DNA from: Arsukibacterium sp. UBA3155
GTDB lineage: Bacteria; Pseudomonadota; Gammaproteobacteria; Enterobacterales; Alteromonadaceae
Assembly: GCA_002364615.1 (NCBI GenBank)
Contig: DEYP01000015.1
Span: 1-64,000, forward strand
Length of the DNA: 64,000 nucleotides
Direction of reading: 5' to 3'
Part shown: positions 7,359 to 15,960 of the stretch, piece after piece
Position numbering within the stretch: position 1 is the stretch's first letter
Layout of the letters: the number at the start of each line of letters is the position of its first letter
Notes under the pieces: model-generated
Database searches by the model: none
What the model saw: only the letters and a program-made list of their open reading frames with translations
Told to the model about the DNA's origin: nothing
Translations under genes and position numbers: made by a program

Positions 7359-9188
7359 TCACTGCAGAATGTAACTGACTGACAGACCAAAATTAGCACC
7401 GGCGGTAGCATAGCCCCGGCTGGTGTAATAATTTTTATCAGTCAGGTTCGCCAGCCTGGCCCTTATTGTTAGCGCTGGTGTCATAGCGTAACTCAGCCCC
7501 AGCCCCCACACCGTATGGGCCGGCGCATCAGGGAAAGCGTCGCCGGTAAACCAATCGGCGCCCTGGTAGGTCGCACTTTGATAGTCTGCCGTAATAAATG
7601 CAGACCAATTGTCAGCGATGTAACTGCCCCGCCAGTTAATGGTATTTTCAGGCCGGCGCTCCAATTTAAGGCCATTGCTACGATTCTCGGTATCCAGCCA
7701 GCTATAGCTGAAATTACTGGCCCATTGCTGCCAGGTTTGGAGCAAGCTGAATTCAATTCCACTGACCGTTGCCAACACCACGTTCTCAGCCAGCTCAACT
7801 CCCTGAATAAGGTTGGTAACCTCGCGATCAAACCAGGCAAGCTGCAGCGTTAAACTACGTGTCAGATAGTTAAGGGCAATTTCATCGGATATCGAGCGCT
7901 CAGGTTTAAGATCCGGGTTAGCAAACCCAGGAAAGTACAACTGATTAAACGACGGTACTTTAAAGGCAGTGCCACGACTGGCCCGCAATTGCCAACGGTC
8001 GGTTAATTGATACCCTGCAGCCAGTTGCCAGGTGGTCTGAGCACCATACTGATTAATCTCATCATAGCGTGCTACCGATTCCAGCTGTAGCCTGTTTAAC
8101 TGATAATTAATGCCGGCGAATATTGCACGATTAGTTCTGCTGGTTTGCTCGTAAGCCGTAGCAGATTTTGCCACCTGCTCCTGATACCAGTTAACGCCGC
8201 CAACAAATTGCCAGCCTGCAGCCAGCTCTGACGCTGCCTGATAGCTGAACTCATCGCGCTCAGTGACAAATGGGCTGCGCGAAACAGGACCAAAAGTAGT
8301 ATCGCTATCCAGATTACGGCTAAGCTGAGCCTGATGTTGCCAGCGACTTAGCCGCTGCTGCCAGCCAAGCAGATAGGCGCGGTTAAGGGTGTCAGTTTCA
8401 TCTTCGCTGCCAAAACTGGTATCAAACTGATTAAAACCGGAATTCACGTCAGCCTGAGCTGTCCACAGCCCAAACGGTGAACGGTAGTCAGCAGCTACTT
8501 TCAGATACTGTTGCTGATAACCATCGCTGTCTGGATCCAATGCTGGCTGCGCATTAAAACCATCCGCCTGGCTGAAACCGGTACTCGCCCGCAGCGTTAG
8601 CCGCTCACGTTGCTGGCTAACGCTGATATCAGCGCCGCCCTGGCCATAACTACCAACCCGGCCATGTAATTCTAATGCGCTGCTACGTCGGGTGGTAATA
8701 GCAATAACCCCGGCTAGTGCATCAGAACCATACCAGGCTGCCCGCGGCCCGCGGATAACTTCAATGCGTTCAATCAACTCCAGCGGCACCATCGATAAGG
8801 CTTTATATCCTAAGGTCGCAGAGCCACTGCGCACCCCATCGACCAGCACCAGGGTATGACCGGTATTGCCGCCGCGCACGTAAATACTGCTGTTCTGACC
8901 ACGGCCACCATCCCGGCTTAAGTTAATCCCGGGCAACTGCGCCAATAACTCGGGTAAATCATTGGTCTGACGCGCGACTATATCCTCCCGCTCCAGCACC
9001 GTAACGCTGGCCAGCACGTCTTGCTGCAACGTTGCCGCGCGATTAGCGTAGATACTGATACGCTCAATATCCCCATCAGGGTTATTATTTGCAACAGAAG
9101 TGTCGTTCAGGCTATCGGTAACAAGGGTACTGGCAGTAACCGGACAGCAGGATGCAACCAGCAAGGCTGCAAAAGCAGGTTTAAACAT
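7359..9188 (-). CDS. btuB: TonB-dependent outer-membrane vitamin B12 receptor
   Basis: Imports cobalamin across the outer membrane using TonB energy. The start at 9188 (MFKPAFAALL) gives 609 residues (E. coli BtuB 614); an in-frame GTG-region start 10 codons earlier adds residues before the signal peptide and is less likely. The signal peptide ends near PVTAS. The plug domain shows LPELLAQLPGINLSRDGG, SSIYVRGGN, LVLVDGVR and IERIEVIRGPRAAWYGSDAL. The C-terminal 400 residues are beta-barrel strands ending in aromatic GLSVSYILQ, with a plug and barrel ratio typical of BtuB. A cobalamin riboswitch in the leader supports the substrate and predicts repression by B12. Confidence 0.94.
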   Translation of the reverse strand: MFKPAFAALLVASCCPVTASTLVTDSLNDTSVANNNPDGDIERISIYANRAATLQQDVLASVTVLEREDIVARQTNDLPELLAQLPGINLSRDGGRGQNSSIYVRGGNTGHTLVLVDGVRSGSATLGYKALSMVPLELIERIEVIRGPRAAWYGSDALAGVIAITTRRSSALELHGRVGSYGQGGADISVSQQRERLTLRASTGFSQADGFNAQPALDPDSDGYQQQYLKVAADYRSPFGLWTAQADVNSGFNQFDTSFGSEDETDTLNRAYLLGWQQRLSRWQHQAQLSRNLDSDTTFGPVSRSPFVTERDEFSYQAASELAAGWQFVGGVNWYQEQVAKSATAYEQTSRTNRAIFAGINYQLNRLQLESVARYDEINQYGAQTTWQLAAGYQLTDRWQLRASRGTAFKVPSFNQLYFPGFANPDLKPERSISDEIALNYLTRSLTLQLAWFDREVTNLIQGVELAENVVLATVSGIEFSLLQTWQQWASNFSYSWLDTENRSNGLKLERRPENTINWRGSYIADNWSAFITADYQSATYQGADWFTGDAFPDAPAHTVWGLGLSYAMTPALTIRARLANLTDKNYYTSRGYATAGANFGLSVSYILQ

Positions 9189-9235
9189 CAAAGCTCCTAG
9201 AATGTGCCCACCGCACATCTACGTTAGTTAGTGGA

Positions 9236-9396
9236 CTTTTCAGGCCGGTCTCCGGGCTTACAACCTGCTTGCGCCAAAACTTTACCTTCCCATCAAATGA
9301 CAGTGGTTTTTAAAGTTCTGATGGTTGTTTACCGTTGCGGGGGCAGCTCTGGCTTTAACCAGATTCCCGTTTAACTGCAGCGTGCTGCAGCACCTG
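9236..9396 (-). ncRNA. Cobalamin riboswitch (btuB leader)
   Basis: Read on the minus strand, the leader contains the conserved B12 box GCTGCCCCCGCAACGG (plus 9332-9347), the upstream GGGAA...CTGGTTAAAGCCAG stem, the GGTAA element, TGGCGCAAGCAGG, and the closing AGCCCGGAGACCGGCC (plus 9243-9258). These match the adenosylcobalamin riboswitch class. Its 3' end is about 48 bases before the btuB ATG. No separate U-tract hairpin lies between it and the start, so translational control is more likely than termination. Confidence 0.93.
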
Positions 9397-9423
9397 AAAA
9401 AAAGCGGCCTTATTTAAGGCCGC
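9397..9423 (-). terminator. Rho-independent terminator of yajQ
   Basis: On the minus strand an 8-bp perfect stem (GCGGCCTT with AAGGCCGC, plus 9404-9411 and 9416-9423), a 4-base loop and seven U. It follows the yajQ stop at 9492 and directly abuts the cobalamin riboswitch. The first bases of the stem coincide with the predicted btuB transcription start. Confidence 0.9.
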
Positions 9424-9427
9424 GAGC

Positions 9428-9455
9428 AGTGTAACCGTGCACCAGAAAATGTCAA
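9428..9455 (-). promoter_or_regulatory. Predicted sigma-70 promoter of btuB
   Basis: On the minus strand a perfect -35 TTGACA (plus 9450-9455), a 16-base spacer and -10 TACACT (plus 9428-9433). The start of transcription would be near 9421, immediately at the top of the yajQ terminator hairpin and about 25 bases before the riboswitch. Confidence 0.75.
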
Positions 9456-9491
9456 TAGATGCCTGGATGTCTAAAATAACCAGTTAGGTTA

Positions 9492-9974
9492 TTAGTCCCG
9501 AAAATTAGTGAACTGAAAAGCTTGTTCCAGCTCACTACCGCGCACCAACGCCATGGCTTCTTGCAAGTCATCGCGTTTTTTACCGGTAACTCTGACCTGA
9601 TCTCCCTGAATAGCAGCCTGAACTTTAAGCTTATTATCTTTAATAAGCTTAACCAGCTTTTTTGCCATATCCTGCTCTATGCCTTGCAATAAGCTGACGG
9701 CCAAGCTATAGGTTTTACCAGAGTGCACCACGTCGCCTTCTTTAAAAGAGCGAACATCCAGCCCACGTTTTACCGCTTTTGCTAAAAAGATTTCCAGCAT
9801 TTGTTGCAGCTGAAATTCCGCTTCAGCCTTCATGGTAATAACCTTTTCTTTCAGGATGAATTCTGCTTGCACCCCGCGAAAGTCAAAGCGGGTAGTCAAT
9901 TCACGGTTTGCATTTTCTACAGCATTCAGTACTTCTTGCTGGTCCACTTCCGATACGATATCAAATGAGGGCAT
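9492..9974 (-). CDS. yajQ: YajQ family nucleotide-binding protein
   Basis: A 160-residue cytoplasmic protein of the YajQ/UPF0234 family, reported in Xanthomonas and Pseudomonas to bind cyclic di-GMP and act with a transcription factor. Conserved blocks are [11 protein letters not shown] at the N-terminus, LTTRFDFRG, and [19 protein letters not shown] at the C-terminus, ending QFTNFRD. The start at 9974 has AAGGAG upstream and fits the family; a start six codons earlier does not. It has its own strong terminator. A degenerate GGDEF protein is encoded at 17.8-21 kb, but no direct link is implied. Confidence 0.95.
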   Translation of the reverse strand: MPSFDIVSEVDQQEVLNAVENANRELTTRFDFRGVQAEFILKEKVITMKAEAEFQLQQMLEIFLAKAVKRGLDVRSFKEGDVVHSGKTYSLAVSLLQGIEQDMAKKLVKLIKDNKLKVQAAIQGDQVRVTGKKRDDLQEAMALVRGSELEQAFQFTNFRD

Positions 9975-10068
9975 TAAAATTCTCCTTAGCATAAGCCATT
10001 CTGTCTGCTGGTGATTATAACCAGAAAACTGCTACAATCCGAGCGCAGTTTCTGACAGAGGGCTCGCT

Positions 10069-10425
10069 GTGCCGCAGATTTTTTATCGCTGGATATGTGT
10101 ATTATGTTTTGTGCTGGCTACCGCTGGTTTTCTGGCTGAGCTAAGTGGTCACCGGATAGCCGGAGGTTTCGCGCATGTAGACAAGGTCGCTCACTTCGGC
10201 ATTTTTATCCTGTTAACTGCGTTACTCTGGAAAGGCTTTAAACTCACCGTCATTCCGGCTTTTTTGCTGCTGGGCATTTACGGCGGCGGCGTAGAGTTAG
10301 CGCAACACTATTTTACCCGCCGCACCGGTGACTGGTTAGACTGGCTGGCCGATGTTGCGGGTATCGTTACTTTTTATCTGGCCCGGGCACTATGGCACCA
10401 ATTTCGTCCCCGCAGTCAGCGCTAA
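10069..10425 (+). CDS. VanZ-like membrane protein
   Basis: A 118-residue protein with four hydrophobic segments resembling the VanZ/TeaZ family. The conserved acidic and histidine residues are in HVDKVAHFGIF and in YGGGVELAQHYF followed by RTGDWLDWLADVAGI. The start is GTG at 10069, preceded by AGAGGG. VanZ-like proteins affect teicoplanin tolerance in Gram-positives, but the role of proteobacterial members is not established. The 3' end overlaps panE by 34 bases in another frame, so the two are translationally linked. Confidence 0.8.
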   Translation: MPQIFYRWICVLCFVLATAGFLAELSGHRIAGGFAHVDKVAHFGIFILLTALLWKGFKLTVIPAFLLLGIYGGGVELAQHYFTRRTGDWLDWLADVAGIVTFYLARALWHQFRPRSQR

Positions 10426-11309
10426 GCTGGTGTATTGTTGGCCGTGGCGCCATTGGCCTGCTTGCGGGCGCGCGGCTGCAACAGGCGGGTTATACTGCTA
10501 CCCTGTGGTTAAAACAACCTGATGCCATTCCACTGCAATTCACCGATCTAACGCAGCAATACCAGCAACAAATACTGCTGCCTCAGCCAAAGGATCAGGC
10601 TATTGCACGCCTGCTTGTGCCGGTAAAAGCCTATGATGTCCTCAACGCGGTAGCGCAGTTGCTGCCCTATCTTAGCCCCAATGCCCAGCTGGTAATAAGC
10701 CATAATGGCATGATACCTATTGCACCCTTGCTGGCCCGGTTACGCCCTGCGCAGGGGTTGTGGTTTTTATCAACCAGTCAGGCGGCCTATAAACCCGCAG
10801 CAGATCATGTTGTTCATAGTGGTGAGGGGCTAAGTTATCTGGCAAAACTGACGGCTTCTGATGGCAATGACAGTCAAGTCATCGCGGCAATGAACGCCGC
10901 GTTAGGACCCGTTACGGTAGTGCCGGATATTTATCCCATGCTATGGCAAAAGCTTGCGATAAACGTAGCAATTAACCCACTGACCGCACTAGAGAATTGT
11001 CAGAACGGTCAGTTAGCGCACCCGCGATATCAGTCTCAGATCAGCGCACTTACCACAGAGGTATGCCTGGTCGCCAACGCACTGGGTTATCCGATGGAAC
11101 CTACTGCTACGGTGCAAAGGGTTTATCAGGTAATAACGGCAACGTCCGGCAACTTTTCATCAATGCAACAGGATATGCAAGCCGGCAGACAGACTGAGAT
11201 TGCCGCTATTTGTGGTTACATTTGTCAGCAAGCAGCGCAGCTGCAACTGTCGGTGCCGGTCAATCAGCAGATGCTGGACCGGGTTCTGGCAAAAACAGCG
11301 ACTAGCTGA
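10392..11309 (+). CDS. panE: 2-dehydropantoate 2-reductase
   Basis: Reduces ketopantoate to pantoate with NADPH in pantothenate and coenzyme A synthesis. The N-terminal Rossmann motif is VGRGAIGLLAGARL (residues about 15-28), slightly divergent from GxGxxG in its second position. The C-terminal catalytic helix contains WQKLAINVAINPLTAL with the catalytic lysine near residue 180. 305 residues matches the family. It overlaps the VanZ-like gene by 34 bases at its start and overlaps thiI by 8 bases at its end (convergent). The panE/thiI/yajQ neighbourhood is conserved in E. coli. Confidence 0.9.
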   Translation: MAPISSPQSALSWCIVGRGAIGLLAGARLQQAGYTATLWLKQPDAIPLQFTDLTQQYQQQILLPQPKDQAIARLLVPVKAYDVLNAVAQLLPYLSPNAQLVISHNGMIPIAPLLARLRPAQGLWFLSTSQAAYKPAADHVVHSGEGLSYLAKLTASDGNDSQVIAAMNAALGPVTVVPDIYPMLWQKLAINVAINPLTALENCQNGQLAHPRYQSQISALTTEVCLVANALGYPMEPTATVQRVYQVITATSGNFSSMQQDMQAGRQTEIAAICGYICQQAAQLQLSVPVNQQMLDRVLAKTATS

Positions 11310-12765
11310 CCGGCCGGTAAACAGACACATTGCGATGGCCCTGCTCATGCAGCAACACCGCTTGCAACCTGCTCATCACGCCTTGAGCGCAGTAGCAATA
11401 ATAATGGCGACCTGAGTCAAGGTTTACAAACTGACTGGCCAGTCTGAAAAAAGGCAGTTCGACAACAGGTATACCCAGATCATTAAGCGGTGCCAGCTCT
11501 GTTTCTTCCGGGCTGCGAATATCAAGTATAACCGCGTTGTCAGCCAGTTCACTAAGCTCGCACACCACGTGTGCCTCCTGCTCTGCCTGATAATCAATGG
11601 TACGGATATCCAGAATTTTTGCCGCCTTAACCATCTGATCCAGCAGCGTCATATCTACGCGGGCTTCATTTTGCTCAATGTCTGACTGCACAGCATTAAC
11701 GGTGGGCTTGTTTGAAATAACACCGCAATACTCCGGTATGCTTTTTGACAACTCGTCCACCCCGATTTGACGGGCAATATCAATAATATCCTGTTTATCA
11801 TGGTAAATAAGTGGTCGTAGCACTAAATCCGGAACCACTTTGTCAATAACCGCCAGATTGGCGATCGTCTGACTGGATACCTGACCGATACTTTCTCCGG
11901 TAACCAGCGCATTAATGCCCAAATCCCGCGCTACGGCGCTGGCGGCTCTTAACATCATCCGTTTTAAAATAACGCCCATAACACCGTTATCAACGTGCTC
12001 CAGAATGTTATTAACCACGGGCGCAAAATCAACACTGACAAACTTTACCCGATGCGACAAGCTGAACTTTTGCCATAAAAAATTCGCGACCTCCCGCACA
12101 CCGGCTTCGTGGGCTGCTCCGCCCAGGTTAAAAAATAAGTAGTGGGTACGCAGGCCTTTTCGGATCATCAGGTAACTGGCTACGGCCGAATCGTAACCAC
12201 CGGAGAGTAGCGATAGTACATCGGATTGAGAGGGCAGCGGAAACCCGCCCATACCGCGAAAACTTTCACTAAGCAGCAGCAACTTGTCCTGTTTAATTTC
12301 CAGCTTAATAGTAATATCAGGTTGTTTTAACTGGACTTTTGCCGACACCACCTGCTGATTTAGCCCGCCACCGATATAACGCTCTGCTTCAATAGAGCTA
12401 AAACTGTGCTTGCCCTGACGTCGCACCCGGACACAGAACGTTTTACCTGATAGCTGTGACTGATATACCGCCAACACCTGCAGAAAAATATCATGTAAAT
12501 CAGTAAAGGATGCGGTACGCATCTCAGAGAACGTGACGATGCCCGGTATACACGTTAAGCGCTCAATCAGCTTAGTACGAATGCGTGGTGACGTATTAGG
12601 GCAACTGACGATCAGATGATCAAACAGGTTAGTCACGATAACGCCGGGATCTACCTGCGTCAGGATAGTTTTCAGATTGCGTTCAAGTAACTTCGTCTGG
12701 CGCTTACGCACCGACCTGCTTTTAATGGCAATTTCAGGGTGTAATTTAATAATGAATTCAAGCAT
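11302..12765 (-). CDS. thiI: tRNA 4-thiouridine sulfurtransferase / thiazole synthesis protein
   Basis: Transfers sulfur to U8 of tRNA and supports thiamine thiazole synthesis. Order of domains: ferredoxin-like and THUMP (residues about 1-165, FCVRVRRQGKHSFSS), PP-loop ATPase with SGGYDSAVASYL near 190, and C-terminal rhodanese domain with catalytic cysteine in YCAQGVMSRLQ. The presence of that cysteine places it with the full-length enterobacterial type. The start at 12765 (MLEFIIKLHPEI) aligns with E. coli; the three-codon longer form is less likely. It overlaps panE tail-to-tail by 8 bases. Confidence 0.96.
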   Translation of the reverse strand: MLEFIIKLHPEIAIKSRSVRKRQTKLLERNLKTILTQVDPGVIVTNLFDHLIVSCPNTSPRIRTKLIERLTCIPGIVTFSEMRTASFTDLHDIFLQVLAVYQSQLSGKTFCVRVRRQGKHSFSSIEAERYIGGGLNQQVVSAKVQLKQPDITIKLEIKQDKLLLLSESFRGMGGFPLPSQSDVLSLLSGGYDSAVASYLMIRKGLRTHYLFFNLGGAAHEAGVREVANFLWQKFSLSHRVKFVSVDFAPVVNNILEHVDNGVMGVILKRMMLRAASAVARDLGINALVTGESIGQVSSQTIANLAVIDKVVPDLVLRPLIYHDKQDIIDIARQIGVDELSKSIPEYCGVISNKPTVNAVQSDIEQNEARVDMTLLDQMVKAAKILDIRTIDYQAEQEAHVVCELSELADNAVILDIRSPEETELAPLNDLGIPVVELPFFRLASQFVNLDSGRHYYCYCAQGVMSRLQAVLLHEQGHRNVSVYRPVS

Positions 12766-12816
12766 AACATTCAAACATGGCGGTTACGGCGTTAAAAAGT
12801 GGCGCGGATTATAGCG

Positions 12817-12862
12817 TAAAGCCAGCAGAACACCTAGGGCGTGAAGACGATTGCTGGCTTTA
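12817..12862. repeat. 11-bp inverted repeat between pomB and thiI
   Basis: TAAAGCCAGCA at 12817-12827 is perfectly repeated inverted as TGCTGGCTTTA at 12852-12862, with 24 bases between. It lies just upstream of a TATAAT-like hexamer that could serve thiI, and downstream of pomB. No U-tract follows on either strand, so it may be an operator or an mRNA 3' hairpin. Confidence 0.5.
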
Positions 12863-12894
12863 ATGTTTTCTCGTTACGGCAGAATGCCGCCAGG

Positions 12895-13848
12895 CTAATT
12901 AGCCTGCGGCTCAAAGCTGATGGGATCAGACTCTTTGGCCTTACCCTGCAAAATGGATATTTCTACCCGACGGTTGCGTCTGCGGTTTAACTCAGAGTCG
13001 TTTTCAACCAACGGTCGGGTGTCAGCATGCCCCATAACCACCACACGTTGCCGGTCAAACTCTGGCGCGCGGATCAGCTCGGTTGCCACTGATACCGCCC
13101 GCTTTGCAGAGAGTTCCCAGTTGTTGCTGTGCAGCTCGTCAGACACCTGAATATCATCTGTATGACCGCTAACCGTAATTTCACCAGGCACATCATTTAG
13201 CAAGGTGCCAATTTGCTGAATAATCGGCCTGAAACGCGGTTGTAAAAATGAAGAGCCAGAGGGGAACGAGCCATTCTCACGGATCCGGATAATAATTTGC
13301 TGGCCCAATGACTCCAGTTCAACGGCGCCGTCTACAATTTGCTGCTCCAGTTGTTCCGCCAGCTTTTTCACCATTTCATTGGTTTGTTGCTGCATTTCTT
13401 CCGCGGCTGCTTCTGCCGCCGCTTCAGCATCGGCCATTTCTTCAGCGTTTGCTGCCGACTGGCCGCCCGTCATATCATCACGTTGTTCCTGGCGCCCGCC
13501 AGCAGAATCTTCCTCACCCGCCTGAAACTCAATGACCTGCTGGGTAATTTCCATGGTTTGCTGTTGCAAGGTTTCAATCGGTGTCGGATCAGGTCTGCCG
13601 GGTCTGAACTCCATAGCAATGACACTGGTACCTTTGGGAATGTCCTCTACTTCAATCTTATTTTGCACCCCAAAAGCAAACTTCATCGAGCCGGCAATTT
13701 GTTTAAACTTCAACACATCCATTTCAGAGAATGCCAACAGCAGCACGAAGAAACACATTAACAAGGCCATTAAATCGGCGAAAGTTCCCATATATTGAGG
13801 TAGCCCAGGGGGTGGGCATTTACACTCCTGTTCTTCCTCGTTATTCAT
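12895..13848 (-). CDS. pomB: Sodium-driven flagellar motor stator protein PomB
   Basis: Peptidoglycan-anchored stator subunit that works with PomA to couple sodium flow to flagellar rotation. One N-terminal transmembrane helix contains the ion-binding aspartate in GTFADLMALLMCFFVLLL (near residue 26). A glutamine/alanine/glutamate-rich coiled segment lies at residues about 125-180. The C-terminal OmpA-like domain includes SGHTDDIQV and RVVVMGHADTRP, ending with NRRRNRRVEISIL. The N-terminal CPPPGLPQYMGTF and the block GTSVIAMEFRPGRPDPTPIE match PomB rather than proton-type MotB. It overlaps the upstream pomA by four bases (ATGA). Confidence 0.94.
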   Translation of the reverse strand: MNNEEEQECKCPPPGLPQYMGTFADLMALLMCFFVLLLAFSEMDVLKFKQIAGSMKFAFGVQNKIEVEDIPKGTSVIAMEFRPGRPDPTPIETLQQQTMEITQQVIEFQAGEEDSAGGRQEQRDDMTGGQSAANAEEMADAEAAAEAAAEEMQQQTNEMVKKLAEQLEQQIVDGAVELESLGQQIIIRIRENGSFPSGSSFLQPRFRPIIQQIGTLLNDVPGEITVSGHTDDIQVSDELHSNNWELSAKRAVSVATELIRAPEFDRQRVVVMGHADTRPLVENDSELNRRRNRRVEISILQGKAKESDPISFEPQAN

Positions 13849-14618
13849 GCCGGCTCTCCGACAGCAACCTCGCGCTTACCCTGTGCCAGGTAATTGCGCA
13901 GTATACCTTCAATCACTTTCGGGTTCTGACCATCCTGAATACCCAGAATCGCATCGAGGATCAGCTGATTATTTTGCTTTTCCTGCTGATTACGGATGGC
14001 CAGCTTATCCGCCAGCGGAATAGCAATAACGTTGGCGATAAATGCACCATACAGCGTGGTTAACAATGCTACTGCCATGGCCGGACCGATAGCCTTAGGA
14101 TCATCCATGTTCGACAGCATTGCCACCAGACCAATCAAGGTACCAATCATACCCATTGCCGGCGCAACGTCGCCCAGACTGCGGAATATCGCGATCGCTG
14201 TCTCATGGCGCTTCTCGGTCAGGCTGATATCTTTTAACAACGTTGCCCGGACCACATCGGCGTCATGGCCATCCACCAGCATGTTAACCCCTTTTTGCAT
14301 AAAGGCGTTGGGTATTTCAGCTTCTTCCAAAGCTAAAAAGCCCCCCTTCCGCGCAGAGTCTCCTAACTGCACTGCTTTTTCGATCAGCTCTTCAGGTGCT
14401 TCTATTTTAAACATAAACGCTTTTGCAGCCGCCTTACCGGCACCTAAAAACTGGCCCATGGTAAATTTGGCAATAACCACAAAAATTGAGCCACCGACCA
14501 CAATCAGTACTGACACCAAATCAGCGAACATAGCCGGGTCGCCACTACTACCGATAATCATCGCCATAACAACAAAACCAATAGCGCCAATCATCCCAAC
14601 CAGGGTTGCTATATCCAC
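13845..14618 (-). CDS. pomA: Sodium-driven flagellar motor stator protein PomA
   Basis: Four-helix stator partner of PomB in the inner membrane. 257 residues with helices near 5-20, 30-50, 150-170 and 185-205, and the cytoplasmic loop carrying charged residues that meet the rotor. MGMIGTLIGLVAMLSNMDDP and MAVALLTTLYGAFIANVIAIP are the conserved third and fourth helices. The start is GTG at 14618 with AGGAG six bases upstream. A sigma-28-like promoter lies about 65 bases upstream. No other flagellar gene is in the window, as is common for pomAB. Confidence 0.94.
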   Translation of the reverse strand: MDIATLVGMIGAIGFVVMAMIIGSSGDPAMFADLVSVLIVVGGSIFVVIAKFTMGQFLGAGKAAAKAFMFKIEAPEELIEKAVQLGDSARKGGFLALEEAEIPNAFMQKGVNMLVDGHDADVVRATLLKDISLTEKRHETAIAIFRSLGDVAPAMGMIGTLIGLVAMLSNMDDPKAIGPAMAVALLTTLYGAFIANVIAIPLADKLAIRNQQEKQNNQLILDAILGIQDGQNPKVIEGILRNYLAQGKREVAVGEPA

Positions 14619-14681
14619 TCTTTACTCCTCAACACACGCCCAAACGGCAATTTTGATTATTTTATATTAGCTTATAGTCGG

Positions 14682-14708
14682 TTATCGACAAAGCTTCGTA
14701 AATATTAA
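14682..14708 (-). promoter_or_regulatory. Candidate sigma-28 (FliA) promoter of pomAB
   Basis: On the minus strand TTAATATT (plus 14701-14708, 5/8 to TAAAGTTT), an 11-base spacer and GTCGATAA (plus 14682-14689, 7/8 to GCCGATAA). It lies about 65 bases upstream of the pomA GTG. The -10 match and the spacer are good, the -35 only fair. Confidence 0.55.
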
Positions 14709-14814
14709 GTGCGCAATTACTTAAAAGACGCAATTTAGGCTTTCACTTATGGGTTATGATTGACCATAATAGCCTGCTAAGGTAACGTTGCGCACAGTTT
14801 TTTTGGGGATCGTC

Positions 14815-15060
14815 ATGAGTAAAAAGAAAGCCGACCTGAGCCAGTTTGAGCAGGCGATGGCCGAACTTGAAGGTATAGTGCAGCAACTTGAGCAAGGCGA
14901 CTTGTCACTTGATGCCTCACTAAGCCAGTTTGAACGCGGTATCAGCCTGGTTAAGCAAAGCCAGCAACAACTTCAAAGTGCGGAGCAGAAAGTCCAGTTG
15001 CTGTTGCAACAGCAACAGCAGGAGAGTCTGCAAGCGTTCACACCACCGCCTGGAGAGTAG
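14815..15060 (+). CDS. xseB: Exodeoxyribonuclease VII small subunit
   Basis: Small subunit of the XseA/XseB single-strand nuclease. 81 residues: MSKKKADLSQFEQAMAEL, then EGIVQQLEQGDLSLDASL, which is the family hallmark, and a Gln-rich coiled C-terminus. The ATG at 14815 fits the family; the frame stays open upstream but lacks conserved sequence. It begins the xseB-ispA-dxs operon, and the stop codon is one base before the ispA TTG start. Confidence 0.94.
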   Translation: MSKKKADLSQFEQAMAELEGIVQQLEQGDLSLDASLSQFERGISLVKQSQQQLQSAEQKVQLLLQQQQQESLQAFTPPPGE

Positions 15061-15061
15061 C

Positions 15062-15946
15062 TTGGTACCTGATAGCCTGACATTGTATCAATATCGCATT
15101 GAGCAACAATTACAACTTACTATGGCTGCTCAACCTCAGATTGCCGGCCGCTTACACGATGCAATGCAGTACAGCCTGACTAATGGCGGCAAGCGGATCC
15201 GGCCTTATTTAGTGTATAGCTGTGGCAGCATGCTCGGCGTGTCACTGGATACACTGGACAGCGCAGCCTGTGCCATCGAATGCCTGCACAGTTATTCGCT
15301 CATTCACGATGACTTACCGGCAATGGATAACGATGATCTGCGTCGCGGCAAGCCAACGTGCCATAAAGCATTTGATGAAGCCACTGCTATTCTGGCTGGC
15401 GATGCGCTGCAGGCATTGGCCTTTGACATTCTCGCCAGTGCTGAGGGTGAGTTAAGCATCCAGCGCAGATTAAAGCGCGTCGCGCTGTTGGCAAAAGCCA
15501 GTGGCGTAGCAGGGATGTGTGCAGGACAGGCGATTGATTTGGCGCAAACCAATCAACACACCGGTTTAGCCACTTTGGAGCAAATGCACCGTTTGAAAAC
15601 AGGTGCCTTAATAGAGTGTGCCGTACAACTGGCCTATTACAGCAGTGAACTGGATTGCCCTGCTACACTTGAGGCATTAACTGCTTTTGCCAGTGCGCTG
15701 GGTCTGGCGTTTCAGGTTCAGGACGATATCCTTGATATTGAGAGCGATACCTTAGTACTGGGTAAGCCACAGGGTTCTGATAGCAAAGCAAATAAGCTGA
15801 CTTATCCGGCACTGTTAGGGCTGCAGGAAGCCAAGAATAAAGCGCATCATTTGTATCAGGAAGCATTGGCCGCACTGGCCAGACTGCCCTACAATACCGC
15901 TGAGTTGCAAGCCTTCGCGCATTACATTATTGCCCGCAAGTTTTAA
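15062..15946 (+). CDS. ispA: Farnesyl diphosphate synthase
   Basis: Condenses dimethylallyl diphosphate with two isopentenyl diphosphates to give farnesyl diphosphate. The first aspartate motif is DDLPAMD within [17 protein letters not shown], and the second is [19 protein letters not shown] and the product-defining region before the first motif fit a C15 synthase. The chosen start is TTG at 15062, with GGAG six bases upstream inside the xseB end; the frame is open further upstream across xseB but that stretch is low-complexity and non-conserved. This gives 294 residues (E. coli 299). Confidence 0.95.
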   Translation: MVPDSLTLYQYRIEQQLQLTMAAQPQIAGRLHDAMQYSLTNGGKRIRPYLVYSCGSMLGVSLDTLDSAACAIECLHSYSLIHDDLPAMDNDDLRRGKPTCHKAFDEATAILAGDALQALAFDILASAEGELSIQRRLKRVALLAKASGVAGMCAGQAIDLAQTNQHTGLATLEQMHRLKTGALIECAVQLAYYSSELDCPATLEALTAFASALGLAFQVQDDILDIESDTLVLGKPQGSDSKANKLTYPALLGLQEAKNKAHHLYQEALAALARLPYNTAELQAFAHYIIARKF

Positions 15947-15960
15947 TAAAGGCATTGAAG

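Noticed and set aside
13996..14670. Long plus-strand open frame antisense to pomA (and similar ones antisense to pomB, clpX, tig, gdhA)
   Set aside because: Shadow frames of real genes: no conserved protein pattern, no ribosome-binding site, and composition dictated by the opposite strand.
14930..15061. N-terminal extension of ispA overlapping xseB
   Set aside because: The extra residues are low-complexity and not conserved; TTG at 15062 has a good ribosome-binding site and the family N-terminus.
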